A stretch of DNA of 9,189 nt from Chloroflexota bacterium (GCA_003520455.1 DOUV01000010.1:1-9189); one strand, 5' to 3'. Positions 1 through 7,089 are shown, counted from the stretch's first letter. Numbers and translations are program-made. Notes: generated from the sequence alone by a model not told the origin.

Positions 1-23
1 AGAGTCGGCGGGAGAAGCGCGTT

Positions 24-332
24 TCAGCCATCGGTTGCCTCCGGACCAATTGAGCCGACGCCATCCGATGTGAACCGCTCGGCGATGGCGTTCATGGATG
101 GCGCCGCCATCCCGCAATACGATCAGGTGAAACTGCCACACTCGACAACCGTGTAGGTGTAGCGCAACCAGATTTGACTCAGCCGGGTCTCGTCGCCGTC
201 CAGATGCCACAAGGAGAAGTCGGGCGCGGGCCGGCCGAGCGGCGGGCTGGCCTCAAAACGCATCCACGGTTCAAAGTTGCCCGGGACGAATTCGGCGTAA
301 TGGGAGCGGGAGAGCAGATCGCGGTCGGTCAT
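24..332 (-). CDS. Deiodinase-like redoxin, interrupted by in-frame TGA (possible selenocysteine), C-terminus missing
   Basis: From the ATG at 332, 69 codons run to a TGA at 125-123. The start is chosen because GGAAG lies just upstream with about 5 bases of spacing; an upstream extension to 440 has no better signal. Residues 33-36 read APDF, followed by a D-G-x-x-x-x-L-S segment and then VVECGSFT directly before the TGA. This is the thioredoxin-fold layout of iodothyronine-deiodinase-like redoxins, whose active site is G-S-x-T followed by Cys or Sec. Past the TGA the same frame continues for 32 codons, including PSMNAIAERF, which resembles the helix after the active site in these proteins, and then stops at 26-24. 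The later core (strand and R-E-A-H-P region) is not recognisable, so the gene is far shorter than the family's roughly 200 residues. A TAGAAT box at 360-355 could be its -10 element, but the -35 is poor. It is either a selenoprotein gene with a damaged 3' half or a plain pseudogene. Family assignment is from motifs only. Confidence 0.55.
96..125 (-). promoter_or_regulatory. SECIS-like hairpin immediately after the in-frame TGA
   Basis: Reading the minus strand, the TGA (125-123) is followed after 10 bases by a perfect 7-bp stem: GGATGGC (112-106), loop GGC (105-103), GCCATCC (102-96). The apical loop starts 17 bases after the TGA and its first two bases are G. As I remember the bacterial SECIS rules (loop about 16-37 bases after UGA, short loop with a G in its first two positions), this fits. 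A GC-rich coding region can produce such a stem by chance, so structure alone does not prove selenocysteine insertion. Confidence 0.4.
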
Positions 333-452
333 TTGTCTTCCAGTTGGAGAAACGATTCTATCACCTTCTGATCGAAGTGCTTTTCGGCTTGGTGCATAAT
401 TTTCACTCGTCATCGCTGAATGGAGACCTCCATACCTCACTTCCGTGCGTTT

Positions 453-481
453 TTGACGCGTATGGGTTTGGAATGTATACT
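453..481 (+). promoter_or_regulatory. Sigma70-type promoter of vapBC
   Basis: TTGACG (453-458) and TATACT (476-481) each match the consensus at five of six positions and are separated by exactly 17 bases. Transcription would start near 488, leaving a leader of about 30 bases before the vapB ATG at 518. The element lies in the divergent gap between the redoxin gene and vapB. Confidence 0.65.
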
Positions 482-495
482 TTGACTACGTTCCA
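469..495 (+). promoter_or_regulatory. Inverted repeat over the -10 box, candidate VapBC operator
   Basis: Half-sites TGGAATGTA (469-477) and TACGTTCCA (487-495) are inverted repeats matching at eight of nine positions, separated by 9 bases. The left arm overlaps the start of the TATACT box and the right arm covers the expected transcription start. VapB-VapC complexes commonly repress their own promoter by binding such palindromes, so this is a natural candidate site. The binding is inferred. Confidence 0.4.
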
Positions 496-517
496 GATTC
501 GTCAGGGAGGAAAGGGA

Positions 518-754
518 ATGAGTACCGTCAACACTTCAGGCATTGAGCACATTCTCCAACAGATTGATCGGACGATTGCTGAAATGACAGCCTTGCGAAG
601 TCAGTTGGCCTACTTGAACGCGTCTGTCCGTCGGATTCGTTCTGTGCGAGAAGCTGACTATTTTGGCATGTGGACCGACCGTGAGGATATGCGCGGGCTG
701 TCATCGCGGGAATGGCTGGAGAATCTGCGGGCACACCAGTGGACGCGTCCATGA
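518..754 (+). CDS. vapB: VapB-type antitoxin
   Basis: This encodes a 78-residue antitoxin expected to bind and neutralise the VapC ribonuclease encoded just downstream. The start at 518 follows a strong purine-rich Shine-Dalgarno (GGGAGGAAAGGGA). Residues about 9-40 (from IEHILQQIDRT onward) look like a continuous amphipathic helix or coiled coil, and no classic AbrB or ribbon-helix-helix domain is evident. The C-terminal part (YFGMWTDREDM, then SREWLENLRAHQW) matches the F-G-M-W-x-D-R-x-x-M ... W-x-x-x-L-R ending common in antitoxins paired with PIN toxins, and is likely the toxin-binding tail. Its TGA overlaps the vapC ATG (ATGA, 751-754), indicating translational coupling. GC content is near 50 percent, clearly below the minus-strand genes to the right, which suggests acquisition by transfer. 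Confidence 0.85.
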   Translation: MSTVNTSGIEHILQQIDRTIAEMTALRSQLAYLNASVRRIRSVREADYFGMWTDREDMRGLSSREWLENLRAHQWTRP

Positions 755-1111
755 CTGGAAAACTGCTGGATACGACAGTGTTGATTGATCTCTCACGCGG
801 CAACGTGAAGGCAGCTGATTTCGTGGATCCTGCCCTCGCGGACGAGACTCCCCTGTACGTCTCAGTGATTTCAGCGATGGAGTTGATCGTCGGGTGCCGT
901 GACAAGGGCGAGGTTGAAAAGGCGAAGAACCTCATTGCCGATTTCGCTCTCGTTCAAGTGTCTCCAGTTGCGTCAGCGCAAGCCTACGAACTCGTACTGA
1001 CGTATAGTAAAAGCCATGGCCTCACGATCCCTGATGCTCTGAATTGCCGCTACTGCAATCACCCAGGATCTTGACCTCGCCTCGGACAACGAGCGTCACT
1101 TTAGCATAATT
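751..1111 (+). pseudogene. vapC: VapC-type PIN-domain toxin, frameshifted near the C-terminus
   Basis: The PIN-domain ribonuclease reads from the ATG at 751 as MTGKLLDTTVLIDLSRG, giving the first catalytic Asp (D8). The second acidic residue lies in SVISAMELIVG, and the third (D95) in GLTIPDAL. Directly after DAL the frame breaks. An extra A at 1042 (or a neighbouring A) moves the reading to N-C-R-Y-C and a TGA at 1072-1074, giving 107 residues. Skipping that base restores IAATAITQDLDLAS and then the typical H-F-S-I-I ending at 1111. The shifted product loses the fourth acidic position (in TQDLDLAS) and the last helix and strand, so it is probably inactive. The restored frame also lacks a stop near the usual end and runs on through the hairpin at 1113, so the original 3' end may be lost too. 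A sequencing or assembly error is the main alternative for the single-base shift. Confidence 0.8.
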
Positions 1112-1112
1112 C

Positions 1113-1145
1113 AGACCAAAAGGGTTTGCGGAAACCCTTCGGTCT
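1113..1145. terminator. Hairpin between convergent vapC and sensor genes, probable bidirectional terminator
   Basis: AAGGGTTT (1120-1127) and AAACCCTT (1132-1139) form a perfect 8-bp stem around a GCGG loop. AGACC (1113-1117) and GGTCT (1141-1145) extend it outside a small internal bulge. It is followed on the plus strand only by a weak T-rich run (TTGGTTT), and has no good T run on the minus strand. Its position between two convergent genes, 15 bases after the sensor gene's stop, supports a terminator role. Confidence 0.55.
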
Positions 1146-1160
1146 TGGTTTCCGTGAACA

Positions 1161-4100
1161 TCACCCGATCTGCCCCTCCGCCTCCATCGTCCGCAAAAAC
1201 GACTCTGCCACGCGCGGATCGAAATGGATGCCCCTCTGCGCGCGGATGTACTCGCGCACCTTCTCGACGGGCCAGGCGTGCCGATACGGGCGGTCAGAAG
1301 TCAGGGCGTCCCATACGTCCACCACGGCAAAGATCCGCGCCGCCAGCGGGATCGCCTCGCTCCTCAATCCGCGCGGGTAACCCGTCCCGTCCCACTTCTC
1401 GTGGTGGCAATAGGGGATGTCCAGCGCCGGGCGCAGGTGGGCGATAGATGAGAGCATGTCGTAGGCATAGGCCGGATGCCGGCGCATGACGGTCCACTCT
1501 TCCTCAGTGAGCGGGCCGGGCTTGAGAAGGATAGAGTCGGGGATGCCCATCTTGCCGATGTCGTGCAGCAGCGCGCCCCGGCGGATGTGGACCATTTCGC
1601 GCTCATTCACTCTCAGCGCCCGCGCCAGCCGCTCGGTCATCTCGGCGACGCGCAGCGTGTGGCCCTTGGTCTCCTGGTCTCGCAATTCGAGCGCCCGCGA
1701 CCAGCCCTCGATAGTGGCGTCGTAGGCCAGCGTCAGGTCAGTGTTTGAGCGTTGCAGTCGCTCAAACAAACGCACATTGTCGATCGCGATGGCGGCCTGC
1801 GTCGCCAGGGTTTCGAGGAAGTCCAGCCACTCGGGGCCCCCTTTCAGCGAAGAGCGATGAAAGAGCTCCAGAACGCCCTGTATCTCACCTTTGGCGATGA
1901 GTGGCACGGCATAATGCGCTACAAACCCCTCGGTTGCCCAGAGTTGGGCGCGCTGAGGTGCCGGTCCCGCTTCACGCAGATCGGGAACGTGAATGGTACG
2001 GCGTTCGAGCGCGGCCCGTCCCGCATGACCGCTCCCGATCCGAACGCGGCTGCGCTCGACGGCGTTCGAGCGGAAGCCGCGCCCGGCGAGGTACACCAGA
2101 GTCTGGGTGCCCGGTTCGAGTTGCAGCACAGCGGCCGCATCAACGCCCAACTGGGAGACAACTGCCTCGAGGAGAACGCTGAACGTGACGTGCAGGTCGA
2201 GGCTGGCGGTGATGGCCATGTCGATTGCGTGCAGAGCCGTCATCCACCGCAGGCGCTGCCTCGTCTCGACGAAGAGCCGGGCGTTCTGTATCGCGATGGC
2301 GGCATAGTCGCCAATGGCCATCACCAGACGCAGCTCACCCTCACCAAAGGCATCCGTTTGCTGGCTCTCCAGATTGAGAACGCCGATCAGGCGGTCCTGG
2401 AAAACGAGCGGTACCGCCAACTCCGATCCACTGGGCGGCATGCCCTCCACACCCCTCCAGTCCGGCTCGAGGGCGGTATTGCGAATCAGCACAGGTCGGC
2501 GAGTGGCGGCGACCCGTCCAGTAACACCCTGCCCCAACGGCATCCGAAAGGTGCGCCAGGCACTGTCCGGGTAGCCGCGCGCCGCTTCGATCCACAGGTC
2601 GCCTTGCCTCTCGTCATAGAGCATGATCGCCAGTGCATGACTTGGGACAACGCTGGCTGTTTCTTCCAGAAGGCCGGCCAACACCGTTGCCAGGTCGAGT
2701 AAGCCAGTGAGCTTTCGCCCAATCGCGCTCATGACGGCCAATCTGGCGGAACGCTGCTCGGCCTGCTCGTACAGGTTGGCGCGGTGAACGGCGTTGCCGG
2801 CCATGTCGGCGATGGCGGCCAGCAGGCGGACTTCGCCGGCCGTGAACTCCCGCTGACGCACCATCCACAATACTCCGATCACCTGCCGTTCGGCCATCAG
2901 CGGCACGCAGACTGCCGCGCAATCGCCCGGCAGCAGTTCGGGCCGGAGAAACAGTGGATCGCGCTTCAGGTCTGCGGTCAGGTACGGCTGGCCCGAGGCA
3001 ATCACCTGCCCGCTCACACCCTCCCCCGCTGTCGCGCGCAGGCCCACGAACCCGGCCAGGATACCCCGGCCAAGTTCGCCCACAACATCGCCAGTGGTGT
3101 CGCGCAGCCCCAGCGCCGCTCCGTCTGCGCGCAGCAGGGCGAGCACCTGGTCGAGGATGACCGGCAGCATCTCGGCGCGGGACTGAGCGGCGCGCAGCGC
3201 GGCGCTGACCGTGGCCAGGGCCTCAAGTTCATGCTCGCGTTGCTTGCGCCCCGTGATGTCGTGAAAGACCTCCAGGATAGCTTGCCTGTCTTGAAAGATG
3301 ATCCCGGTGTGGCTGATTTCGAACGTCTTGCCGCCCAGCGCACCGCTTGTTTCGAGAGCTCGTGTTTCTCCCACCTCAACGCCACGGAGCAGAGGGCAAC
3401 CCGCGCACTGGCGTCCGTTATCCTTGTACATTTCCCAGCAGCGCGCGCCGGGCACAGCCTCGGGCGCCAGTGTTTTCATCGCCGGGCTCAAATACAGGAT
3501 GTGGCCGCTTTCATCTACGATGTCCATGCCGAAGGGAATCGTCTGGAGCAACATCTCCTTGAAGTAGTTGCTCTGGCGCAGGGCTTCCTCCACCTGTTTG
3601 CGTTCGGTGATGTCACGGGCAAAGCCGACCACGCCGACGACTTTTCCATCCTGCTCCTGGGCTGTGCCCAGCACCTCCATCGTCAAGACCTGACCACCAT
3701 TGGCAACGATGCGTATTTCCGAAAAATCGCGTGTCTCGCCCTTCAGCGTGCGCTCGAATTCTCGCACGGCAAAGGCGCGGTCGTCGGGGTGAATGAGGTC
3801 CACAAACGAGCGGTCCTGCCATTCCGCCCGCGACCAACCGGTGACTTGCTCGAAGGCCGGGTTCAGGCTGACGAATGCCCCCTCGACGGAGAGGCTAAGA
3901 ATGATCACCGGCACGGCCTCAAACAGCGAGCGATACCGCTGCTCCGATTCGGTCAGCTCCTGCTCGTGCAGTTTGCGCTCGGTGATGTCGCGCGCGACGC
4001 TGACGATGTAATCGCGATCAAGCCGGACGTATCGCAGACTGACTTCCACGGGAAACGTCGACCCGTCCTTTCGTCGGTGGAAACCTTCCCGGAACATGGA

Positions 4101-5744
4101 ACCCTGGTTACGCAGTCTTTCCAGGGCTGCGGCATACGAAGAGCGGTCGACCGTAGGGTCAATATCGAAAACGGTCAGGGCCGAAAAGTCCTGACGAGTG
4201 TAACCCAGATCCTTGCAGGATTTCTCATTGACGTCGAGGAGGCGACCCGTTTCCGGATCGATCACCTCGATGGCATCGTTGGATCGATCAATCAATGTTC
4301 GGAACAGCGCGAGCGCCTCCTCGGCCTGCCTGCGTTCGGTAACGTCAACGACGATCGAACGGCTTTCGACAATGCTCCCCTTCTCATCTCGGACGGCGTT
4401 GACCGTCAGGCTCGTCCAGACCCACGCGCCATCTGACCGGCGCATGGGCAACTCTTCGTCCTGGATCGCTTCGCCGGCACCGGCGAAACGCCGAAAAATC
4501 CCTGCGGCTTTGTCCTGAACCTCCGGGACCTCCGGGTATAACTCAAACACGGAACGGCCCACGATATCGCCGGTCTCCCGGTAGCCCAACAGTTTGACGG
4601 CAGCCCGGTTGCACCGGCGAACCAGGCTGTCCAGCCCAATGGAGAAATAGGCGATCGGAGCCTGTTCGTACAGGTCGCGAAAGCGCGCCTCGCTTTCGCG
4701 CAGTACGGCGGTGCGCTCCGCGACGCGCCGCTCCAGTTCCGCGGCGTGACGCTGCACCTGCTCGTGCAGCCGGGCGTTCTCGAGGGCGATTGCGCCCATA
4801 TCGGCCACGGCGATGATCAGCGCCATCTCCTCCGCTGTAAAGCGGTGCGGTTGGGCCGAGTAGGCGCGCAGGACGCCGACCGGCTCGTCGTGAAGGGTCA
4901 TCGGAACGACCAGGACGGAGCGGATGCCTTCACGGGCGGCTTCTGCCGGATATTGGAAGCCGGGCTCGGTTTGCACGTCATAGAGCGTGACCGGGGTTTT
5001 GGTTGCGAGCACCTGCTGATCGACCGAACTCTGCTCGATGCGGATCTCTCCCTTCTTGAGATACTGCTGACTGAGGCCCGTAGCGGCCACGAGGTGCAGC
5101 CGCTGGCGGCGCGGCCCGAGCAGGCGAACCGAGGCGGCCTTGACTTGAAGTTCGCGCACGATGCCGTCGAGCAGCCTCTGGAGGACACTATCGACCTCGA
5201 GCGAGCTGTTGACGGCGTGAGCCAACTGCCGGAAGGTCTGATAGAGCTGGGCGTTGGCCAGGGCGCGGGCGATCAGGTCGCCGACGGCCTCCAGGAACAC
5301 CTCAGCCTCGGCGTCGAAGCTACGCGCCTCGCTACGGTAGACGCGCAGTACGCCCAGTGGACGGCCGCGCAGCCGCAGGGGCACGGCCAGAACACTCCGT
5401 AATCCCTCCCGCTCGGCCGCCCCCGGATACTGGAAGATGTCCTCGCCCAGGGTGGCCACGGCGACGGTCTCGCCGGCCAGCACGCGCTGGTCGATCGGGC
5501 TCTCCGCCAGCTTGACCGGGCCCTTCTCGAGGTACTCCTGGCTCAGATGGGAGGCCGCCACGAGTTGGAGCTCGCCAGTCTCAGGGTTAAGCAGGCGGAC
5601 GGCCGCGGCCCGATAGCCCAGTTCGTCCACCAGGGCTTTGAGCGCCGCTTCGAGCATCTCCTCCGGCGCGAGCGCGCCGTTGAGCGCCTCGGCGATCGCG
5701 CGCAGGGTGCGAACGTTTCGGTGCAGACTTTCATTCGCCACCAT
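1161..5744 (-). CDS. GAF/PAS multi-sensor HD-GYP cyclic-di-GMP phosphodiesterase
   Basis: This is a 1527-residue cytoplasmic protein with no signal peptide or membrane segment. Domains in order (approximate residues): GAF 12-165, GAF 171-326, coiled coil 327-352, PAS 352-470, PAS 479-592, PAS 601-715, PAS 727-835, GAF 842-990, GAF 1001-1158, GAF 1165-1326, HD-GYP 1337-1520. The PAS units end in the usual D-x-T-E-R-(K/R) linkers. The HD-GYP core is complete: E1358 and H1362 (ETKGH), HDIGKMGIPD with H1394, D1395 and K1398, H1423 (RRHP), HHEKWDGTGYP from H1447, and D1476 in VVDVWDALTSDRPYR. It should therefore hydrolyse cyclic-di-GMP to pGpG or GMP under control of nine sensory domains; ligands are unknown. 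The start at 5744 is favoured over an ATG at 5831 because AGGAGGAGG sits just upstream and the earlier start would overlap the DUF1634 gene. The first two GAFs are close copies, and the fourth PAS carries three cysteines (C769, C780, C783). The gene lies 14 bases after the DUF1634 gene and is probably cotranscribed with it. Confidence 0.93.
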   Translation of the reverse strand: MVANESLHRNVRTLRAIAEALNGALAPEEMLEAALKALVDELGYRAAAVRLLNPETGELQLVAASHLSQEYLEKGPVKLAESPIDQRVLAGETVAVATLGEDIFQYPGAAEREGLRSVLAVPLRLRGRPLGVLRVYRSEARSFDAEAEVFLEAVGDLIARALANAQLYQTFRQLAHAVNSSLEVDSVLQRLLDGIVRELQVKAASVRLLGPRRQRLHLVAATGLSQQYLKKGEIRIEQSSVDQQVLATKTPVTLYDVQTEPGFQYPAEAAREGIRSVLVVPMTLHDEPVGVLRAYSAQPHRFTAEEMALIIAVADMGAIALENARLHEQVQRHAAELERRVAERTAVLRESEARFRDLYEQAPIAYFSIGLDSLVRRCNRAAVKLLGYRETGDIVGRSVFELYPEVPEVQDKAAGIFRRFAGAGEAIQDEELPMRRSDGAWVWTSLTVNAVRDEKGSIVESRSIVVDVTERRQAEEALALFRTLIDRSNDAIEVIDPETGRLLDVNEKSCKDLGYTRQDFSALTVFDIDPTVDRSSYAAALERLRNQGSMFREGFHRRKDGSTFPVEVSLRYVRLDRDYIVSVARDITERKLHEQELTESEQRYRSLFEAVPVIILSLSVEGAFVSLNPAFEQVTGWSRAEWQDRSFVDLIHPDDRAFAVREFERTLKGETRDFSEIRIVANGGQVLTMEVLGTAQEQDGKVVGVVGFARDITERKQVEEALRQSNYFKEMLLQTIPFGMDIVDESGHILYLSPAMKTLAPEAVPGARCWEMYKDNGRQCAGCPLLRGVEVGETRALETSGALGGKTFEISHTGIIFQDRQAILEVFHDITGRKQREHELEALATVSAALRAAQSRAEMLPVILDQVLALLRADGAALGLRDTTGDVVGELGRGILAGFVGLRATAGEGVSGQVIASGQPYLTADLKRDPLFLRPELLPGDCAAVCVPLMAERQVIGVLWMVRQREFTAGEVRLLAAIADMAGNAVHRANLYEQAEQRSARLAVMSAIGRKLTGLLDLATVLAGLLEETASVVPSHALAIMLYDERQGDLWIEAARGYPDSAWRTFRMPLGQGVTGRVAATRRPVLIRNTALEPDWRGVEGMPPSGSELAVPLVFQDRLIGVLNLESQQTDAFGEGELRLVMAIGDYAAIAIQNARLFVETRQRLRWMTALHAIDMAITASLDLHVTFSVLLEAVVSQLGVDAAAVLQLEPGTQTLVYLAGRGFRSNAVERSRVRIGSGHAGRAALERRTIHVPDLREAGPAPQRAQLWATEGFVAHYAVPLIAKGEIQGVLELFHRSSLKGGPEWLDFLETLATQAAIAIDNVRLFERLQRSNTDLTLAYDATIEGWSRALELRDQETKGHTLRVAEMTERLARALRVNEREMVHIRRGALLHDIGKMGIPDSILLKPGPLTEEEWTVMRRHPAYAYDMLSSIAHLRPALDIPYCHHEKWDGTGYPRGLRSEAIPLAARIFAVVDVWDALTSDRPYRHAWPVEKVREYIRAQRGIHFDPRVAESFLRTMEAEGQIG

Positions 5745-5758
5745 CAAGCCTCCTCCTG

Positions 5759-6145
5759 TCAGCCCTGCCCGAGCAGGATGCTGGTCATCATGATGACTAA
5801 GACGACTGTCGTGACAGCGGCGTACCGCCAATCGCGCTCATACACGAAGACGAGGATCGAGCCGGCCACGCGCATGATCGGCGTTGCAATCAGCGCCATC
5901 AGGCCAAGGTCGAGAAACCCCGACGGCCGCAGCGCCAGCGCCCGGCGAATGGCTTCCGGCACGCTGACGGTCGTATCAGGGATCGAGCGGCCATAGTAGA
6001 CGTCGAGGGCCAGGCCGGTGAGAAAGAGCAGCGTGCTGAGGACGAGACCAACCACCAGGAGCCTGTGGACGACCGCATTGAGGTCGCGGGTGGCCTCGCC
6101 TGGCTTGACGAGTGCTACCGGCACCCGAGGCCCTGGCGTACTCAT
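5759..6145 (-). CDS. DUF1634 family membrane protein
   Basis: This 128-residue integral membrane protein has three predicted segments: about 27-48 (LLVVGLVLSTLLFLTGLAL), 78-101 (FLDLGLMALIATPIMRVAG) and 106-126 (WRYAAVTTVVLVIMMTSILLG). The N-terminal 25 residues are polar. The family (DUF1634) has no established biochemical function but is typically encoded next to TauE/SafE permeases, as it is here. Its ATG shares one base with the TAA of the permease gene (TAATG at 6147-6143), so the two are translationally coupled. An accessory subunit or partner of the permease is a reasonable inference. A longer in-frame extension to 6526 lies entirely inside the permease gene and is rejected. Length and topology look complete. 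Confidence 0.85.
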   Translation of the reverse strand: MSTPGPRVPVALVKPGEATRDLNAVVHRLLVVGLVLSTLLFLTGLALDVYYGRSIPDTTVSVPEAIRRALALRPSGFLDLGLMALIATPIMRVAGSILVFVYERDWRYAAVTTVVLVIMMTSILLGQG

Positions 6146-6951
6146 TATACCACCGCCTTCCAGAGCATCTGAAACGCGAAGAGGACCAGGAGCCCCTGGA
6201 AGATGAGCTTGAGTGTCTGGATTCGGGCGCGCTGCCCGAGCCGGGGACCGATCTGCGCGCCGAGCAACACACCGAGGGCCGTGGGAACAGCGACCTGTGG
6301 GTCGAGGTAGCCGTGGCCGTAGTAGATAACCGCGCTGGTAGCGGCTGTGACGCCAATCATGAAGTTGCTGGTCGCGATGGCCGCGCGAAGCGGCATGTGC
6401 ATCACCAGGGTCATGATCGGAACCTTGATAATCCCGCCGCCGATCCCCAGCAGCCCCGAAATATTGCCGGCCAGAAAGCTTGCTCCCAGGCCGGCCCTCA
6501 GGTTGCTGACGCCGTACGTGATCCAATGATCCGCAACCGGGTCGAAGAACGTGGTGTCGAGCGTGCCGGTGGGGCAGGTCTCGCTCTCTTCTTTCGGCAG
6601 TCGCCGCATGCTGTAAACCACGTAGAGGAGGACCGCGGCGAAGATGGCCTGTAAGAGTCGAGGGTTCATGAGCACGGCGGTGATTCCCCCCGCCAGCGCC
6701 CCCAGAGTCGTCGCGATCTCCAGAATCATCGCCAGCCGCGAATGGGTCATCCCGTGACCGACATAGACGGCCCCAGCCGCCGACGACGTGGCGATGACAC
6801 TGACGATGCTGGCACCAATGGCGGTCTTGATCGGGATATCGAAGAAAAGGGTCAACAGCGGGATGATGAGCACGCCGCCACCGATGCCGAGCATGCTACC
6901 GAGCAGCCCAACGGCAGCGGCAACGACGAAGATCAGGAAGAGCGTGGTCAC
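6145..6951 (-). CDS. TauE/SafE family permease (sulfite exporter-like)
   Basis: This is a 268-residue polytopic membrane protein. It shows the internal duplication typical of the family: GLLGSMLGIGGGVLIIPLL (15-33) recurs as GNISGLLGIGGGIIKVPIM (162-180), and in each half a helix ending in Y-V-G-H-G (63-67) or Y-Y-G-H-G (210-214) follows. A polar loop at about 116-145 separates the halves. Characterised members move sulfoacetate, sulfite or other organic and sulfur anions across the inner membrane, but substrate cannot be read from sequence, so sulfite exporter is only a family label. The start is a GTG at 6951-6949 with GGAG 8 bases upstream. It appears to be the first gene of an operon with the DUF1634 gene and the HD-GYP sensor, and a candidate promoter lies about 100 bases upstream. 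No sulfur-metabolism enzyme is visible in the window. Confidence 0.88.
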   Translation of the reverse strand: MTTLFLIFVVAAAVGLLGSMLGIGGGVLIIPLLTLFFDIPIKTAIGASIVSVIATSSAAGAVYVGHGMTHSRLAMILEIATTLGALAGGITAVLMNPRLLQAIFAAVLLYVVYSMRRLPKEESETCPTGTLDTTFFDPVADHWITYGVSNLRAGLGASFLAGNISGLLGIGGGIIKVPIMTLVMHMPLRAAIATSNFMIGVTAATSAVIYYGHGYLDPQVAVPTALGVLLGAQIGPRLGQRARIQTLKLIFQGLLVLFAFQMLWKAVV

Positions 6952-7049
6952 GATGATTGCTCCAACGGTTGCGGGCCCGGTGGGTCGCTCCAGTACTGTC
7001 TACGCCACCACGTCGAGACGAACTCAGGCGGCCGAAGATCCGCATTCGG

Positions 7050-7078
7050 ATTCTACTGCTCCGTGGAGAGGAGTACAA
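7050..7078 (-). promoter_or_regulatory. Candidate promoter for the tauE-DUF1634-sensor operon
   Basis: On the minus strand TTGTAC (7078-7073) and TAGAAT (7055-7050) are separated by 17 bases. The -10 matches consensus at five positions, the -35 at only three. The transcript would start near 7043 and have a leader of about 90 bases. That leader begins at a small ATCCG/CGGAT hairpin (7038-7051) that can alternatively pair as CCGAA/TTCGG (7032-7049). This is the only reasonable promoter seen in the 138-base gap after the TIM-barrel gene. Confidence 0.4.
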
Positions 7079-7089
7079 ACGCCGTGACT

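Noticed and set aside
528..935. 135-codon minus-strand frame over vapBC
   Set aside because: Antisense to the toxin-antitoxin pair, which has a matching promoter, ribosome site and overlap.
1036..1046. Programmed frameshift in vapC
   Set aside because: There is no slippery run or in-frame stop at the shift point of the kind used for programmed +1 shifts; mutation or sequencing error is simpler.
1145..1447. Plus-strand frame following the vapC remnant
   Set aside because: It is the same frame as restored vapC running through the hairpin into antisense of the HD-GYP end; proline and arginine-rich, with no family features.
2784..4436. 550-codon open frame on the plus strand inside the sensor gene
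   Set aside because: It is antisense to a protein with clear PAS and GAF motifs, its translation has no recognisable domain and a composition expected of a shadow frame in GC-rich DNA.
5745..5831. Longer N-terminus for the sensor starting at 5831
   Set aside because: It would overlap the DUF1634 gene by about 70 bases, while a strong ribosome site precedes the ATG at 5744.
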